A DNA stretch of 64,000 nt from JAFGRU01 sp963665915. Its GTDB lineage: Bacteria; Desulfobacterota; Desulfuromonadia; Desulfuromonadales; JAAYDE01. The DNA lies in assembly GCA_963665915.2 (NCBI GenBank), contig CAXXSG010000002.1, positions 310,001 through 374,000 on the forward strand, written 5' to 3'. Under the pieces are notes generated by a model that had not been told where the DNA came from, did no database searches, and saw only the letters and a list, made by a program, of their open reading frames with translations. Made by a program: the position numbers and the translations under genes. Position 1 is the first letter of the stretch; every line of letters begins with the position of its first letter. Below, piece after piece: positions 24,329 through 34,083 of the stretch.

Positions 24329-26140
24329 CTAAATAGCCACCTTCTGATGTTTTTTCCTATCATTGGCACTCAGAATTTTTTTGCGGAGCCGGATCGATGT
24401 CGGTGTGATTTCGACCAGTTCGTCCTCATCGATAAATTCCAGTGCCTGTTCCAGAGAAAGTTTTCGGGGCGTGACCAGGCGAACGCTTTCATCAGTTCCG
24501 GAAGCACGCATGTTGGTGAGTTTTTTTCCTTTGGCGGGGTTGACGACCAGGTCTTTTTCTTTGGCATTCTGGCCGAGAATCATCCCTTCGTAAACCTTTA
24601 CGCCTGGACCGATGAAAAGAATTCCGCGCTCCTGCAGGTTGAAAAGAGCGAAAGCCACGGTTGCACAGGGTTCCATCGCAATGAGAACGCCATTCTGGCG
24701 GCCCGTGATGACCCCTTTTTCGGGGGCATATTCGTGGAAAATATGATTCATGATTCCGGTGCCGCGGGTGTCTGTCAGAAACTCGGTCCGAAAACCGATC
24801 AGTCCCCTGGCGGGAATAATGAATTCAATACGGATATTTCCCTCGCGGGGGTGCATAGCCACCATCTCGGCTTTTCGGGTGCCGAGCTTTTCAATGACCA
24901 CTCCCTGGTATTCTTCCGGGACCTCAATGACCAGGTATTCCATCGGCTCGCAGCGAACACCATCAATGGTCCGATAGATGACCTCAGGCTTGGAGACGGC
25001 AAGTTCATAGCCTTCGCGACGCATGTTTTCTATAAGGATGGAGAGATGCAGTTCACCGCGCCCGGAGACTTTGAAGGTATCTGTGTCTTCAGTTTCCTCG
25101 ACCCGCAGGGAGACGTTGGAACGGAGCTCCTTGAACAGGCGCTCACGGAGTTGACGCGAGGTCACGTACTTCCCTTCGGTGCCGGCGAAGGGGGATTTGT
25201 TGACCATGAAAAACATGGAGAGAGTGGGCTCGTCAATGGACACGTAGGGGATAGCTTCGGGCTTTTCCGGACAGGCAAAGGACTCGCCGATGTTGACTTC
25301 CTCAAAACCGGCAATTGAAATGATATCACCAGCCATGGCGGATTCCAGTTCCACCTGTTTCAGGCCGTCGTAACCGATGAGCTTGGATATCTGCCCCTTC
25401 ACGACTTTGCCGTTTCTTTTGACGAGAGCGGTTTCTTCCCCCTTGCGGACCGTCCCGTGAAAAATTTTTCCCGTGGCGAGGCGGCCGATATAATCATTGT
25501 AATCGATGCTTGTAACCAGCATCTGAAAGGGGCGCGCCGGGTCTCCTTCCGGCGGCCGGACTTTATCCCGGATAACCTGAAAAAGTGGCTCCAGATTGTC
25601 TGAATTCTGGTTAACATCGAGCATGGCATAGCCGGCTTTGGCACAGGTGTAGACGATGGGAAAATCGAGCTGGTCTTCGTCTGCATTCAGCTCGCAGAAC
25701 AGATCAAATACCAGGTTGACCACCTCTTCAGGGCGGGCTCCGGGCCGGTCGATTTTGTTGATAACCACGATGGGGTTATGACCCAATTCGAGAGATTTCT
25801 TCAAAACGAAACGGGTCTGAGGCATAGGACCTTCAAAAGCATCGACCAGCAGCAGGACCGAGTCGACCATTGTCAGGACTCGTTCCACCTCGCCGCCAAA
25901 GTCGGCATGGCCGGGAGTATCGACAATATTAATTTTGATGCCGTTGTGCCAGACAGCCAGATTTTTAGAGAGAATCGTTATGCCCCGTTCTTTTTCGAGA
26001 TCGTTCCGATCCATGATTCTTTCCGTAATGGCCTGGTTGGAACGGAAAACTCCGGATTGCTTGAGCATGGCATCCACCAGCGTGGTTTTCCCATGGTCGA
26101 CGTGAGCGATTATGGCGATGTTGCGAATATTCTGTGACAT
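24329..26140 (-). CDS. typA: Ribosome-binding translational GTPase TypA/BipA
   Basis: 603 residues from the ATG at 26140 (MSQNIRNIAIIAHVDHGKTT), the typical length. The upstream in-frame extension to 26278 is not family-like and was left out. Seen are G1 AHVDHGKTT, G2 ERGITI, G3 DTPGHADFGGEVER, G4 NKID, and the C-terminal BipA-specific domain with GRQNGVLIAMEPC. BipA acts on the ribosome in stress, cold and assembly contexts. The gene is divergent from the M48-like lipoprotein. Confidence 0.95.
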   Translation of the reverse strand: MSQNIRNIAIIAHVDHGKTTLVDAMLKQSGVFRSNQAITERIMDRNDLEKERGITILSKNLAVWHNGIKINIVDTPGHADFGGEVERVLTMVDSVLLLVDAFEGPMPQTRFVLKKSLELGHNPIVVINKIDRPGARPEEVVNLVFDLFCELNADEDQLDFPIVYTCAKAGYAMLDVNQNSDNLEPLFQVIRDKVRPPEGDPARPFQMLVTSIDYNDYIGRLATGKIFHGTVRKGEETALVKRNGKVVKGQISKLIGYDGLKQVELESAMAGDIISIAGFEEVNIGESFACPEKPEAIPYVSIDEPTLSMFFMVNKSPFAGTEGKYVTSRQLRERLFKELRSNVSLRVEETEDTDTFKVSGRGELHLSILIENMRREGYELAVSKPEVIYRTIDGVRCEPMEYLVIEVPEEYQGVVIEKLGTRKAEMVAMHPREGNIRIEFIIPARGLIGFRTEFLTDTRGTGIMNHIFHEYAPEKGVITGRQNGVLIAMEPCATVAFALFNLQERGILFIGPGVKVYEGMILGQNAKEKDLVVNPAKGKKLTNMRASGTDESVRLVTPRKLSLEQALEFIDEDELVEITPTSIRLRKKILSANDRKKHQKVAI

Positions 26141-26483
26141 GGGATTGACCATCCTGATGTTGAATTGTTTATCCAAAAAGTCTGGGAGGTTTTTGAAAAA
26201 CAGCACCTTTGACCCCAAGGGGCATTGCACGCATTTCCCAACGACCCGCATATCAATTATATATGCTCCGCTTCTCAAAATCCATGCGCTAAGGAGTTTC
26301 TCGATAACCTCCCCGTAAAACTTTTAGACTTTAAAGCAAAACAACCTTGGTTGCCATATTAAAATGCCTCTTTGTTGACGATTTTTCGGGCAGATTCGGT
26401 TTCTCCTGGAATTCCTTTCGAAAGGGAATAAACTTATTTTGACATCAGCTTGCATAAAAAGCTCAAAAGGGGAGGCGTGTATT
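26141..26483. other. Divergent intergenic region, no gene seen
   Basis: 343 bases between the starts of typA (-) and the M48-like gene (+). It must hold promoters for both. A TTGACA-like box occurs at about 26436, but no convincing partner -10 box was found at the right distance. A strong ribosome site, AAAGGGGAGG, ends it at 26466-26475. No RNA gene or repeat was recognised. Confidence 0.5.
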
Positions 26484-27764
26484 ATGAAAGCTCGTAATTT
26501 TGTGTTGCCGGCCTATCTGCTGGTTTTCTGTTGGAGCTGTGCTTATTCTCCAATGTTGGAGAGACCGGACATACCCCTTCTTCAGGAAGTTGCTATCGGT
26601 AAAAAGCTCTTTCCCTGGGCAGTGCAGAAAATGGGGGGGGCTTATTCCGACCCGGAACTGGCCGCATTTGTGGAGGGAGTAGGGCGAAAGCTCGAAAAGC
26701 ATACCGGACGCTCGGAAGTGACCTATCATTTTCAGGTGGTTAATACGTCCAAACCTGGAGCATTTGCTTTTCCCGGAGGTTTTGTCGGCATCACCCGCGG
26801 GCTTTTGCAAAAGCTGGAAGACGAAGCTCAGCTGGCCGCCGTCCTCGGCCATCAGATGGCCCATATTGAAGATTACCACCTGAACGATGCTTTGCAGGAC
26901 AGTGCACTCTATCCATTGATACAGAACATGGTTTTTTCGGCGGGGAATGCACCGTCCTACGATCAATCTGTGGTCGACGCTCAGGAGCTGGTGAGCCGAT
27001 TGCTGGCATGGGACTTTTCCCTTAAGGAGGAACGTGACGCAGACCTGATCGCTGTCGGCTACATGGCGCGGACCGGCTATGATCCGCGAGGGATGCTGCA
27101 GTTGATTGATATCTGGTCAAGTTTCGAGGCGTCCCGTCGCGCTTCCGGGAACTCTTCACAAAAGATCCAACCGCATTCGGTAACCGAAGAACGGTGGATT
27201 ATCACCAAACGATACGTGGATAATTTTCTCTATCCCGGGAACAGAAGTCGCTATCAAGGCGATGAAGTCTATGCAACGGCGACGAAAAAACTGCGGCAAA
27301 ATTCTCATGGATATGACCTTTTTGACCAGGCGGCGGAAATGGAGAAAAAGGGGGATTTCAACCAGGCCGTTGCTCTTTACCTGAAGGCCGCCGCTGAAAC
27401 AGTTGACGAGCCTCTTATTCTCTGCCGCCTGGGGCTCGCCTACCTCAAAGCCGGAGAAAAAAACTCCGCGGGTCACTATTTGCGGCAGGCGGTTCGTCTT
27501 GGACCGAATTACTACTATCCCCGTTTGGGGCTGGGTTTCAGCTTGCTTGAAAACGGTGAGCCGGATCAGGCGATAGTTCATCTGGAAACGGGCATGCGGT
27601 TATTTCCCACGATTGAGGGGGCTTTTCTGCTGGCAGAAGCTTATGAACGGCAAGGCAAACGGCCCCAAGCCGTGAGTCTTTATGCGGATGTGGTCAAGGC
27701 CGAACCGTTCGGGAAATTCGGCCGCCGGGCCTCTGAGCGGCACCTGCAGCTAAAGAACAATTGA
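26484..27764 (+). CDS. M48-family peptidase-like exported protein with HQxxH in place of HExxH, plus TPR
   Basis: 426 residues from the ATG at 26484 (AAAGGGGAGG 8 bases upstream). A signal peptide ends near a WSC motif, perhaps a lipoprotein. The M48 region (about 30-230) includes NTSKPGAFAFPGGFVGITRG and GHQMAHIED. The zinc motif reads H123-Q-M-A-H127, so the catalytic glutamate is replaced by glutamine. The third-ligand region (EERDAD, E183) is kept. TPR-like repeats fill about 285-420. Family members such as BepA/YfgC act on outer-membrane proteins. This one may bind zinc and act as a chaperone without proteolysis. Confidence 0.8.
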   Translation: MKARNFVLPAYLLVFCWSCAYSPMLERPDIPLLQEVAIGKKLFPWAVQKMGGAYSDPELAAFVEGVGRKLEKHTGRSEVTYHFQVVNTSKPGAFAFPGGFVGITRGLLQKLEDEAQLAAVLGHQMAHIEDYHLNDALQDSALYPLIQNMVFSAGNAPSYDQSVVDAQELVSRLLAWDFSLKEERDADLIAVGYMARTGYDPRGMLQLIDIWSSFEASRRASGNSSQKIQPHSVTEERWIITKRYVDNFLYPGNRSRYQGDEVYATATKKLRQNSHGYDLFDQAAEMEKKGDFNQAVALYLKAAAETVDEPLILCRLGLAYLKAGEKNSAGHYLRQAVRLGPNYYYPRLGLGFSLLENGEPDQAIVHLETGMRLFPTIEGAFLLAEAYERQGKRPQAVSLYADVVKAEPFGKFGRRASERHLQLKNN

Positions 27765-27913
27765 TGGATTGCCGTAAGTAATCAGTTTCAGTTCTATTGG
27801 AGTCCATAATAAAAACATTTGGTTATGGTGTTTTTCTGGCCCATTTGATTAATATAAATCCATCACTGGATTCTCTCTGCGCACCCAAATCAGGCAGGTG
27901 ATTTTTTAGGTTT

Positions 27914-28894
27914 TCAAACTATTTTGGTTGTAACCAGATTGATCGGTGTCTTCCCATTAAGTATGGCGATAGCTTGTTCAAAAAGGGACCGGGAAATATT
28001 AGCTACCGATTCCCGGGTTGAACCGCCTATATGCGGAGTCAGCACCACATTGTCCAAGGAAAGCAGTTTACTGGCTTTGTCCAGTGGCTCATTGCGAAAG
28101 ACGTCCAGTCCCGCAGCAGCAATTTTTCTCCGTTCCAGCATGTCGGCCAAAACCTCTTCATCGACAATTCCTCCCCGGGAGGTGACGATTAAGATGGAAG
28201 AGAGTTTCAATAGATGCAATTTTTCTGCATTCAGCATATTACAGGTCGCCGGTGTAAGGGGGGCATGAACAGAAACGATATCGGCTTCTTGAAGTAGTGC
28301 ATCCAAACTATTGCAGGATCGGGCGGTCAATTCCGGGGAGAGATCTCCAGGCAGAATCGGGTCATAAAAGCTGACTTCCAGCCCAAAACCCTTTCCTATC
28401 TCGGCAACCCGCCTGCCGATGGCACCGAAACCGATGATCCCGAGACGTTTGTTTCTGAGCTCAGTGCCGGTAAATTCCTCCGGCAGCTCGCCGCTGTCCC
28501 CGCTCTTCCATTTTTCCCCCCGGATATACCGATGGGCATTGACGGTTCGCCTAATGCAGTTCAGCATAAGGCTGAAAGTCAACTCGGCAACGGCCCCGGC
28601 GTTGGCCCCCCGGGTATTGGCAACCGGAATCCCTTTACTCTCAGCAGCTTCCAAATCCACATGATTGGTGCCGGTACCGTAGACCAAAATACCCTTGAGT
28701 TTTCTACCCCGCTCCAAAAGGTGTTCATCGATTCGGGCATATTCCGCGATCACCAGTTCGGTATCGGAAACTTCCTGCATTAGTGTTTCTTTTTGATCGA
28801 GAGTCAACTGGATGATATTACCCAGAGCATTGAACTGTTTTCGGATATCGTCCAGCAGGTTGAAAGAATCGGCAAAAATTATTTTGGGTTTCAT
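27914..28894 (-). CDS. D-2-hydroxyacid dehydrogenase (SerA/glyoxylate-hydroxypyruvate reductase family)
   Basis: 326 residues from the ATG at 28894; the upstream in-frame extension lacks family similarity. The Rossmann motif is GFGAIGRRVAEIG with the NAD-selecting acidic region near SFYDP. Other hallmarks are YGTGTNHVDLEAAESKGI, TSRGGIVDEEVLADML, GLDVFRNEPLD and the catalytic HIGGSTRES. The C-terminal ACT domain of some SerA proteins is absent. It is the last gene of the IclR/TRAP/LarA/enolase/glycerate-kinase cassette. Likely substrates are hydroxypyruvate/glycerate or a related acid; this is inferred from context. Confidence 0.85.
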   Translation of the reverse strand: MKPKIIFADSFNLLDDIRKQFNALGNIIQLTLDQKETLMQEVSDTELVIAEYARIDEHLLERGRKLKGILVYGTGTNHVDLEAAESKGIPVANTRGANAGAVAELTFSLMLNCIRRTVNAHRYIRGEKWKSGDSGELPEEFTGTELRNKRLGIIGFGAIGRRVAEIGKGFGLEVSFYDPILPGDLSPELTARSCNSLDALLQEADIVSVHAPLTPATCNMLNAEKLHLLKLSSILIVTSRGGIVDEEVLADMLERRKIAAAGLDVFRNEPLDKASKLLSLDNVVLTPHIGGSTRESVANISRSLFEQAIAILNGKTPINLVTTKIV

Positions 28895-29158
28895 AACACA
28901 CTCATCCAAAACAGTTCTCGAAATATAGGAGGGGGGTGCTGAGCATATGGTCAGGAGATCAACCCTCTTGTTGGGCACGACAACGGCCTATAAAAGATGG
29001 TTTACCGGCTGCGTTCGATTTTGTCTGGATGTAATTTCATCCGCGGCCCAAAACGCGACACCCCTGAAGTTACTCCATGATTCTGGAGGGAGTGGTAATA
29101 CGCCGATTGAGGGCAGTCGGATTATTTTAGGCCATCCAACCAGGCTGTAAAGGTTTCG

Positions 29159-30535
29159 TCACGATTTCGTCCCCGGCATGATAAGCATCAGCTTCAGATC
29201 ATTGACATTGGTCCCGGTTGCGCCGGTCAGGATAGCGTCACCCAGCTTCATGAGGGCGGAGGAGGCATCATGTCTGTTCAGGACGGAAAAAAGGTCGATT
29301 CCAAGGTCCCTGGCCCGGCTGACGGAAAAATTATCTCCGATACCCCCGGCATAGTCGGTGGGTCCGTCCGAGCCGTCCGAATCCAGACCGATAACAACTA
29401 CTTCACCGGCCTGATCGAGCCAGAGGGCCGCACCGAGGGAAAATTCCTGATTTGGTCCACCCAGGCCGGCCTCCCCATTGATTTTAACCGTCGTCTCCCC
29501 TCCGCCGATCAGGAGGCAAGGGGGCTTCAAAGGCCGGCTGTTCATCAGTATCTCCTTGCCAATGGCGGCAAACATTCCACCAACTTCACGGCTTTCCCCC
29601 TCCAGCATGGTTGAAAGGATCATCGTTTCCAGTCCCATCGCCCGTGCCTTTTCGGCAGCTCCCTCGCAAGCCGCTGTACCCGCTACAATAATAAAATTAT
29701 CGAGCCGGTGATCAGCAAAATCTTTCGCCTTGGGTGTTTCCAGTGAGGGATCGCCGGTTTTCAGATGCCTGGCGACGGAGGCGGGAACCTTGCCCCAGAG
29801 TTCGTATTTGGTCAGGGTGCGGCGAGCGTCTTCGAAACTGGAGGTATCCGGGACCGTGGGGCAGGTGATGTAGTCGAGCGGATCTCCGATCACATCCGAG
29901 ACGGTCATATTGATGAGATGCGCTTGTGGATGGACGGCCTTGGCCAGCCATCCCCCCTTGACCCGGCTCAGATGTTTCCGCACGGCATTGATTTCAATGA
30001 TGTTTGCTCCGCAGGTCAGGAGTAATCGGCTGACCTGTCTCTTCTCCTCCAGGGTGATACCTTCCGCAGGGTAAGGCATCAAGGCCGAACTGCCACCGGT
30101 GACACAGGCAAAAACGATGTCTTTCGCAGAGGTTTTGCCGGCCAGCGCAAGAGCTTCTCGTGCTGCTTTAAATCCCGCTTCATCCGGAATCGGGTGACTG
30201 GAGAGGTATAGCCTAGAGCGGGAGAGATTGCCTTGCTGCCCGTATTTGCAGATGATCACGCCATCGGCAATTCGATCTCCAAGTATCTCCTCCAGGGCTT
30301 TAGCGATGGGGAAGGTGGCCTTTCCGGCTCCGAGAAGAAAAATTCTCCCCTGTTTTTTGAGATCAATGCTGATCTTGCCGACCTCGAGGATATCACCCTG
30401 GAGACGGACGAGTTCCTTTACCGCCCGGTAAGGATCAGCTCTGCCCAGCGCATGATTGACAATGTCAAGAGCCATTCGGCGCAATTTGACGTTACCGTGG
30501 GATAACAGCATCTCCAGGTTCTGGATGTAATTCAA
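29159..30535 (-). CDS. gck: Glycerate 2-kinase (GckA/MOFRL type)
   Basis: 458 residues. The start is TTG at 30535 with CGGAGG 5 bases upstream. Class II glycerate kinase hallmarks are GRIFLLGAGKATFPIAKALE, FACVTGGSSALMPYP, NMTVSDVIGDPLDYI, and the C-terminal MOFRL region (GGGETTVKINGEAGLGGPNQ, then GLDSDGSDGPTDYAG). The enzyme makes 2-phosphoglycerate from D-glycerate and ATP, which is the normal substrate of enolase. It lies 74 bases after the divergent enolase gene, which supports a shared pathway. Confidence 0.9.
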   Translation of the reverse strand: MNYIQNLEMLLSHGNVKLRRMALDIVNHALGRADPYRAVKELVRLQGDILEVGKISIDLKKQGRIFLLGAGKATFPIAKALEEILGDRIADGVIICKYGQQGNLSRSRLYLSSHPIPDEAGFKAAREALALAGKTSAKDIVFACVTGGSSALMPYPAEGITLEEKRQVSRLLLTCGANIIEINAVRKHLSRVKGGWLAKAVHPQAHLINMTVSDVIGDPLDYITCPTVPDTSSFEDARRTLTKYELWGKVPASVARHLKTGDPSLETPKAKDFADHRLDNFIIVAGTAACEGAAEKARAMGLETMILSTMLEGESREVGGMFAAIGKEILMNSRPLKPPCLLIGGGETTVKINGEAGLGGPNQEFSLGAALWLDQAGEVVVIGLDSDGSDGPTDYAGGIGDNFSVSRARDLGIDLFSVLNRHDASSALMKLGDAILTGATGTNVNDLKLMLIMPGTKS

Positions 30536-30609
30536 AAAGCCTCCGATTCAGGGCTTCAGAGAGGGCGGCGGTCGGCGAATAACTCCTCCCGCCACCTGGT
30601 TCCAGGAAG

Positions 30610-31884
30610 TTAAAATGCAGCGTGAAAATCTCGGCCCGCATAACGGGCCTGCGAACCGAGTTCCTCCTCAATCTGGAGAAGGCGGTTGTATTTCGCCGTT
30701 CTTTCGCCGCGAACGCCTGCCCCGGTTTTGATCTGGCCGGCATTGAGACCGACTACCAGGTCGGCAATGATCGGATCCTCCGTTTCGCCCGATCGCTCCG
30801 ATACCATGATGCCGAACCCGTGCCGATAAGACAACTCCGCAGCATCCAGGGCCTCCGAGAGGGTTCCGATCTGGTTGAATTTCCATAACAGCGCGTTGCC
30901 TGCACCCAAGGGTGCTCTCTCGCGCACGCGGTCGGGATTCGTGCACAGGAAATCATCGCCGATAATCTGAATCCCCAGTTCCTTCGTGGCTCGGACAAAC
31001 CCTTCAATATCGTCTTCGGCAAAAGGGTCCTCAATTGTCTTGATCGGATATTTTTTTATAAGAGCCTTGTAATAGTCCAGAAGCTCGGCTGTGGTCAGCT
31101 CAATGCCTTCCAAGGTGTATTTCTGAGTTTTAGGATCAAAGAAATGGGTTGCCGCGCAATCGAGGCCGTAAACAATCTCTTTTTCATATCCGGCCCGTCC
31201 GACGGCCTGGACGAGAAAATCCATTGCTTCATCAACTTTGACGATTGGCGTTGCAAATCCGCCTTCATCTCCGACGTTGGCGGCTATTTTTCCGTATTTT
31301 TTGATAACGATTTCACGTAGTTCATTGTTGACGGCGTTCCCGATAGCCATGGCCTCGGAATAGGTTTCGGCGCCGATGGGGAAGATACAGAACTCTTGAA
31401 AATCAAGGTCATTGGAGGTCAGTTTGCCGCCGTTGAGAAGATTCAGTAACGGCACCGGAAGAATGTGGGCATTGCAGTTGACATAACGATAAAGAGGCAG
31501 ATGAACAGAATTGGCCGCAGCGCGCGCGGACGCCAGCGAAACGCCGGCCAGGGAATTGGCTCCCAAGTTGGATTTGTCTTTGCTGCCATCGATTGATCGA
31601 AGTTTTTCATCGATCTTACGCTGATCGGTCACATCCATGCCGATGACGGCTGGTCCGAGAATTTCACACACATTACGGACCGCCTTCCTGACGCCCAAAC
31701 CGGCATAGCGTTTTTCGCCGTCCCGAAGTTCTTTGGCCTCGTTTGCGCCGGTGGAACGGCCGGCCGGGACATCAGCCCGACCGAGAATTTCATTATTGAC
31801 CCAAACATCCACCTGCACGGTCGGGTTCCACCGGCAATCCAATATTTCTCTGGCTGTGACCGCTGTAATCTTGAATTTTGACAT
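30610..31884 (-). CDS. Divergent enolase (active-site variant) in catabolic cassette
   Basis: 424 residues from the ATG at 31884 (AAGGAG upstream). Full-length enolase fold. Kept catalytic or metal residues are E164 (FQEF), E207 (GDEGGF), D242, E285, D310, K335 (LWKFNQIGTLSEA) and K386 (GQIKTGA). Phosphate-binding R364-S365 are also kept. Altered: the mobile loop SGAS reads AGRS (residues 41-44), the conserved histidine of the GGxHA motif is L155, and the histidine of the SHRSGET motif is E363. The early ILDSRGNPT motif reads ILDCRWNPT. It lies between larA and gck. It may be a specialised enolase or act on a related acid; a housekeeping enolase presumably lies elsewhere. Confidence 0.8.
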   Translation of the reverse strand: MSKFKITAVTAREILDCRWNPTVQVDVWVNNEILGRADVPAGRSTGANEAKELRDGEKRYAGLGVRKAVRNVCEILGPAVIGMDVTDQRKIDEKLRSIDGSKDKSNLGANSLAGVSLASARAAANSVHLPLYRYVNCNAHILPVPLLNLLNGGKLTSNDLDFQEFCIFPIGAETYSEAMAIGNAVNNELREIVIKKYGKIAANVGDEGGFATPIVKVDEAMDFLVQAVGRAGYEKEIVYGLDCAATHFFDPKTQKYTLEGIELTTAELLDYYKALIKKYPIKTIEDPFAEDDIEGFVRATKELGIQIIGDDFLCTNPDRVRERAPLGAGNALLWKFNQIGTLSEALDAAELSYRHGFGIMVSERSGETEDPIIADLVVGLNAGQIKTGAGVRGERTAKYNRLLQIEEELGSQARYAGRDFHAAF

Positions 31885-31912
31885 GATTTTGCTGCTCCTT
31901 TTTAAGGTAAAT

Positions 31913-33217
31913 CTATTGATCTGCTGCCCGGTCAACAGCGGTTAATGCCCGCTGTGCCTGGGGAAAAAACAATACCGAAGGTGTTGGTTTTTGAACCATC
32001 TGCATAGCCCGATTCAATGCATCCTGCGGAGAGTCCGCCGATGACAAAAACATCTTTTCCAGGACGGAGACATCCACGCGGGGAGACACGACTATAATGT
32101 GTATTCCCTGCTGGAGGATCTTGCCAAGCAGGAGCGCGTGATCCATCTGGATTCGATAGTCGGATTTTAAATGGCGGATGACATCATCAATGTCCTTTGC
32201 TCCTTCATAAGGGATAAGCATATCTTGCGTCCCGAGTCCATCGCAGCACGAAGAGTAAAGGACCAGAACTCCTCCACGTGGCATCACCGAAGCGAGCGCA
32301 ATCAGGGGTTTTACCGATTGGTAGAAATTGATGTTCAGAGGCTTCCCGGGTGTGGTCACAATGATATCCGGCCGCTGCTGCAGGTTGATCTGACAAAAAG
32401 ATCGCATATAGCTGACCGCGGCCAGATGTGCTTCTCCAAGGCTGCCGGTAAATATCCCAATAGGTTCTCCAGACTGATTCAAGACCAGGTTGACAGAGAA
32501 CTGTACCTGCAGCATTTCAGCCGCTTCGACCATGTCCAGATGAATCGGGTTCCCCTCCAGTTGCCCAGGCCGGGCATGGGGCGACATGAGCATTTCAGGA
32601 CAATGATTGGACTGAATGGCTTTTTCGCTGGCTACCCCGGGAAGAACCGACTTTCTTCCTCCTGAAAAGCCTGCAAATTCATGTGGTTCTATCTTGCCAA
32701 CGGCGATTTTGAGATCCGCCTCGTAAACCGTGCTGTTGACCTCGACCGGTGTCCCATAGGAAGTACTTCCCAGCCGGACAAGCTTTTGGTGGGCCCAAGG
32801 ATCATGATTGATGACCTTCACCTCGTCGATGAAATCCTTGCCTACAATCTCCCTGAGTTCAGCGGGTGTGGCGGGTCGATGAACGCCTGTGGCAATGACG
32901 ACAGCCACCTCTTTTTTTGAGATGCCGGCAGAAGCCAGTTCATCAAAAATCATTGGTATCACGGCAGATGTCGGAACGCCACGCGTCGAATCAGAAACCA
33001 TCACCGCAACCTGTTTGGCCCCTCGGGCCAATTGTCGGAGCGGCAGACTGCCGATCGGTTGTGAAAAGGCGGCGCTGAAATCCGCGGGCCATGAGAGAGG
33101 AGAAGGCTCCCGGATTTGCATTAGACCCAGACAGTTTTCGGCTGGGGTCGCTATCGTCACATCCTCGGTGTCATCGCGGAATGTAGCCATTCCATTCTTT
33201 TCATCAAAGGAATACAT
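31913..33217 (-). CDS. larA: LarA-family nickel-pincer racemase/epimerase
   Basis: 434 residues. All four functional positions of lactate racemase LarA are present with the family spacing: H113 (ATGVHRP), H179 (KIEPHEF), K189 (FSGGRKS, cofactor-tethering lysine) and H205 (IQSNH, nickel ligand). The family racemises or epimerises 2-hydroxy acids such as lactate and malate using the NPN nickel-pincer cofactor. The cofactor genes larB, larC and larE are not in the window. It lies 28 bases upstream of the enolase variant and downstream of a TRAP transporter. A glycerate or similar hydroxy-acid substrate is inferred. Confidence 0.85.
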   Translation of the reverse strand: MYSFDEKNGMATFRDDTEDVTIATPAENCLGLMQIREPSPLSWPADFSAAFSQPIGSLPLRQLARGAKQVAVMVSDSTRGVPTSAVIPMIFDELASAGISKKEVAVVIATGVHRPATPAELREIVGKDFIDEVKVINHDPWAHQKLVRLGSTSYGTPVEVNSTVYEADLKIAVGKIEPHEFAGFSGGRKSVLPGVASEKAIQSNHCPEMLMSPHARPGQLEGNPIHLDMVEAAEMLQVQFSVNLVLNQSGEPIGIFTGSLGEAHLAAVSYMRSFCQINLQQRPDIIVTTPGKPLNINFYQSVKPLIALASVMPRGGVLVLYSSCCDGLGTQDMLIPYEGAKDIDDVIRHLKSDYRIQMDHALLLGKILQQGIHIIVVSPRVDVSVLEKMFLSSADSPQDALNRAMQMVQKPTPSVLFFPQAQRALTAVDRAADQ

Positions 33218-33461
33218 GCTTCACCTTTGTTCAAGGCTTTTATGAAAAGCGGTCCTTGACCGACCTTGCAATATGGGTTCAAGGTCGGAGCCAGTCCATA
33301 TGGAACTTATGCCGGGGACAGGTGCTGGAAACACCTCCTTAAGAGGTTTGAAAACCTTTGATGGAGGCCTCACATGGGCCAGTCCGGCTGATGATGTTAC
33401 ACATAGGGTCATCGGAGAAGGTTTTAGGTCCTCTGATAAAGGAAAAATGGTGAAAAAACAG

Positions 33462-34064
33462 TTATTCGTCAATATGTTCCACACAGGGCGGCGGAAGGCC
33501 CTTGATATCCCGAACAATATGCAGGATGCCGTAGATCAGCATTAATAAGAAACTGACGGGGATAGCCGCATATGGCCAGCTGACGGAAATTCCGAGAGCT
33601 GGTGTAATCTGAGAGCGTGTATTGTAAACAAGGATTGCTCCGGAAACGGTGACTATGACAATGGTCAAAACTCCGAAATAGATTACCGACCTGGCCAGAA
33701 TCTTCTGCACTTTCTCGGGCATCATTTCACGAAAAATGGTGATGCCTAAATGGCCATTGCGTTTGTAAAGAATACTGGCACTCAGAAGGGCATACCAGAC
33801 AATGGCGAAACGGAGAAATTCCTCTGACCATGTAAGTGCGTCATTAAAGACATATCTTTTGATCACATGCATCCAGGCGACGACAAGCATTGCCACACAC
33901 ATGACCATGGTTATCCCCAAGGTGATTTTCTCCAGATAATTACAGAGCGTTTCCAGTCTTCCCTCGTCCATTTCCATGTTCTCCGAAAACTCTGTTTCCA
34001 CGTTACTCAGAACGATTTTTTCCCGGGTTTCGATTGCCGGAGGGGAAAGGTAATGGGTGCTCAT
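33462..34064 (-). CDS. dctQ: TRAP transporter small membrane subunit (DctQ type)
   Basis: 200 residues with four predicted membrane segments (about 47-70, 84-105, 125-148, 165-185) and the DctQ motif TWSEEFLRFAIVWYALLSAS. It pairs with the large subunit DctM and the periplasmic binding protein. The start is uncertain: the ATG at 34064 has its GGAGGGG box with no spacing, while an ATG at 33977 (MEMDEG) has a better-spaced box and would trim 29 polar residues. Subunit order here is DctM-DctP-DctQ along transcription. Confidence 0.88.
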   Translation of the reverse strand: MSTHYLSPPAIETREKIVLSNVETEFSENMEMDEGRLETLCNYLEKITLGITMVMCVAMLVVAWMHVIKRYVFNDALTWSEEFLRFAIVWYALLSASILYKRNGHLGITIFREMMPEKVQKILARSVIYFGVLTIVIVTVSGAILVYNTRSQITPALGISVSWPYAAIPVSFLLMLIYGILHIVRDIKGLPPPCVEHIDE

Positions 34065-34083
34065 CCCCTCCGGCCATGCATCT

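Noticed and set aside
24347..25318. 323-codon open frame on the plus strand opposite typA
   Set aside because: Complement of a strongly conserved GTPase gene. No ribosome site or family motif.
33260..33288. CCGACCTTG/CAAGGTCGG hairpin between dctQ and larA as a terminator
   Set aside because: No T-run on either strand. It may be an mRNA processing or stability hairpin, but nothing supports termination.
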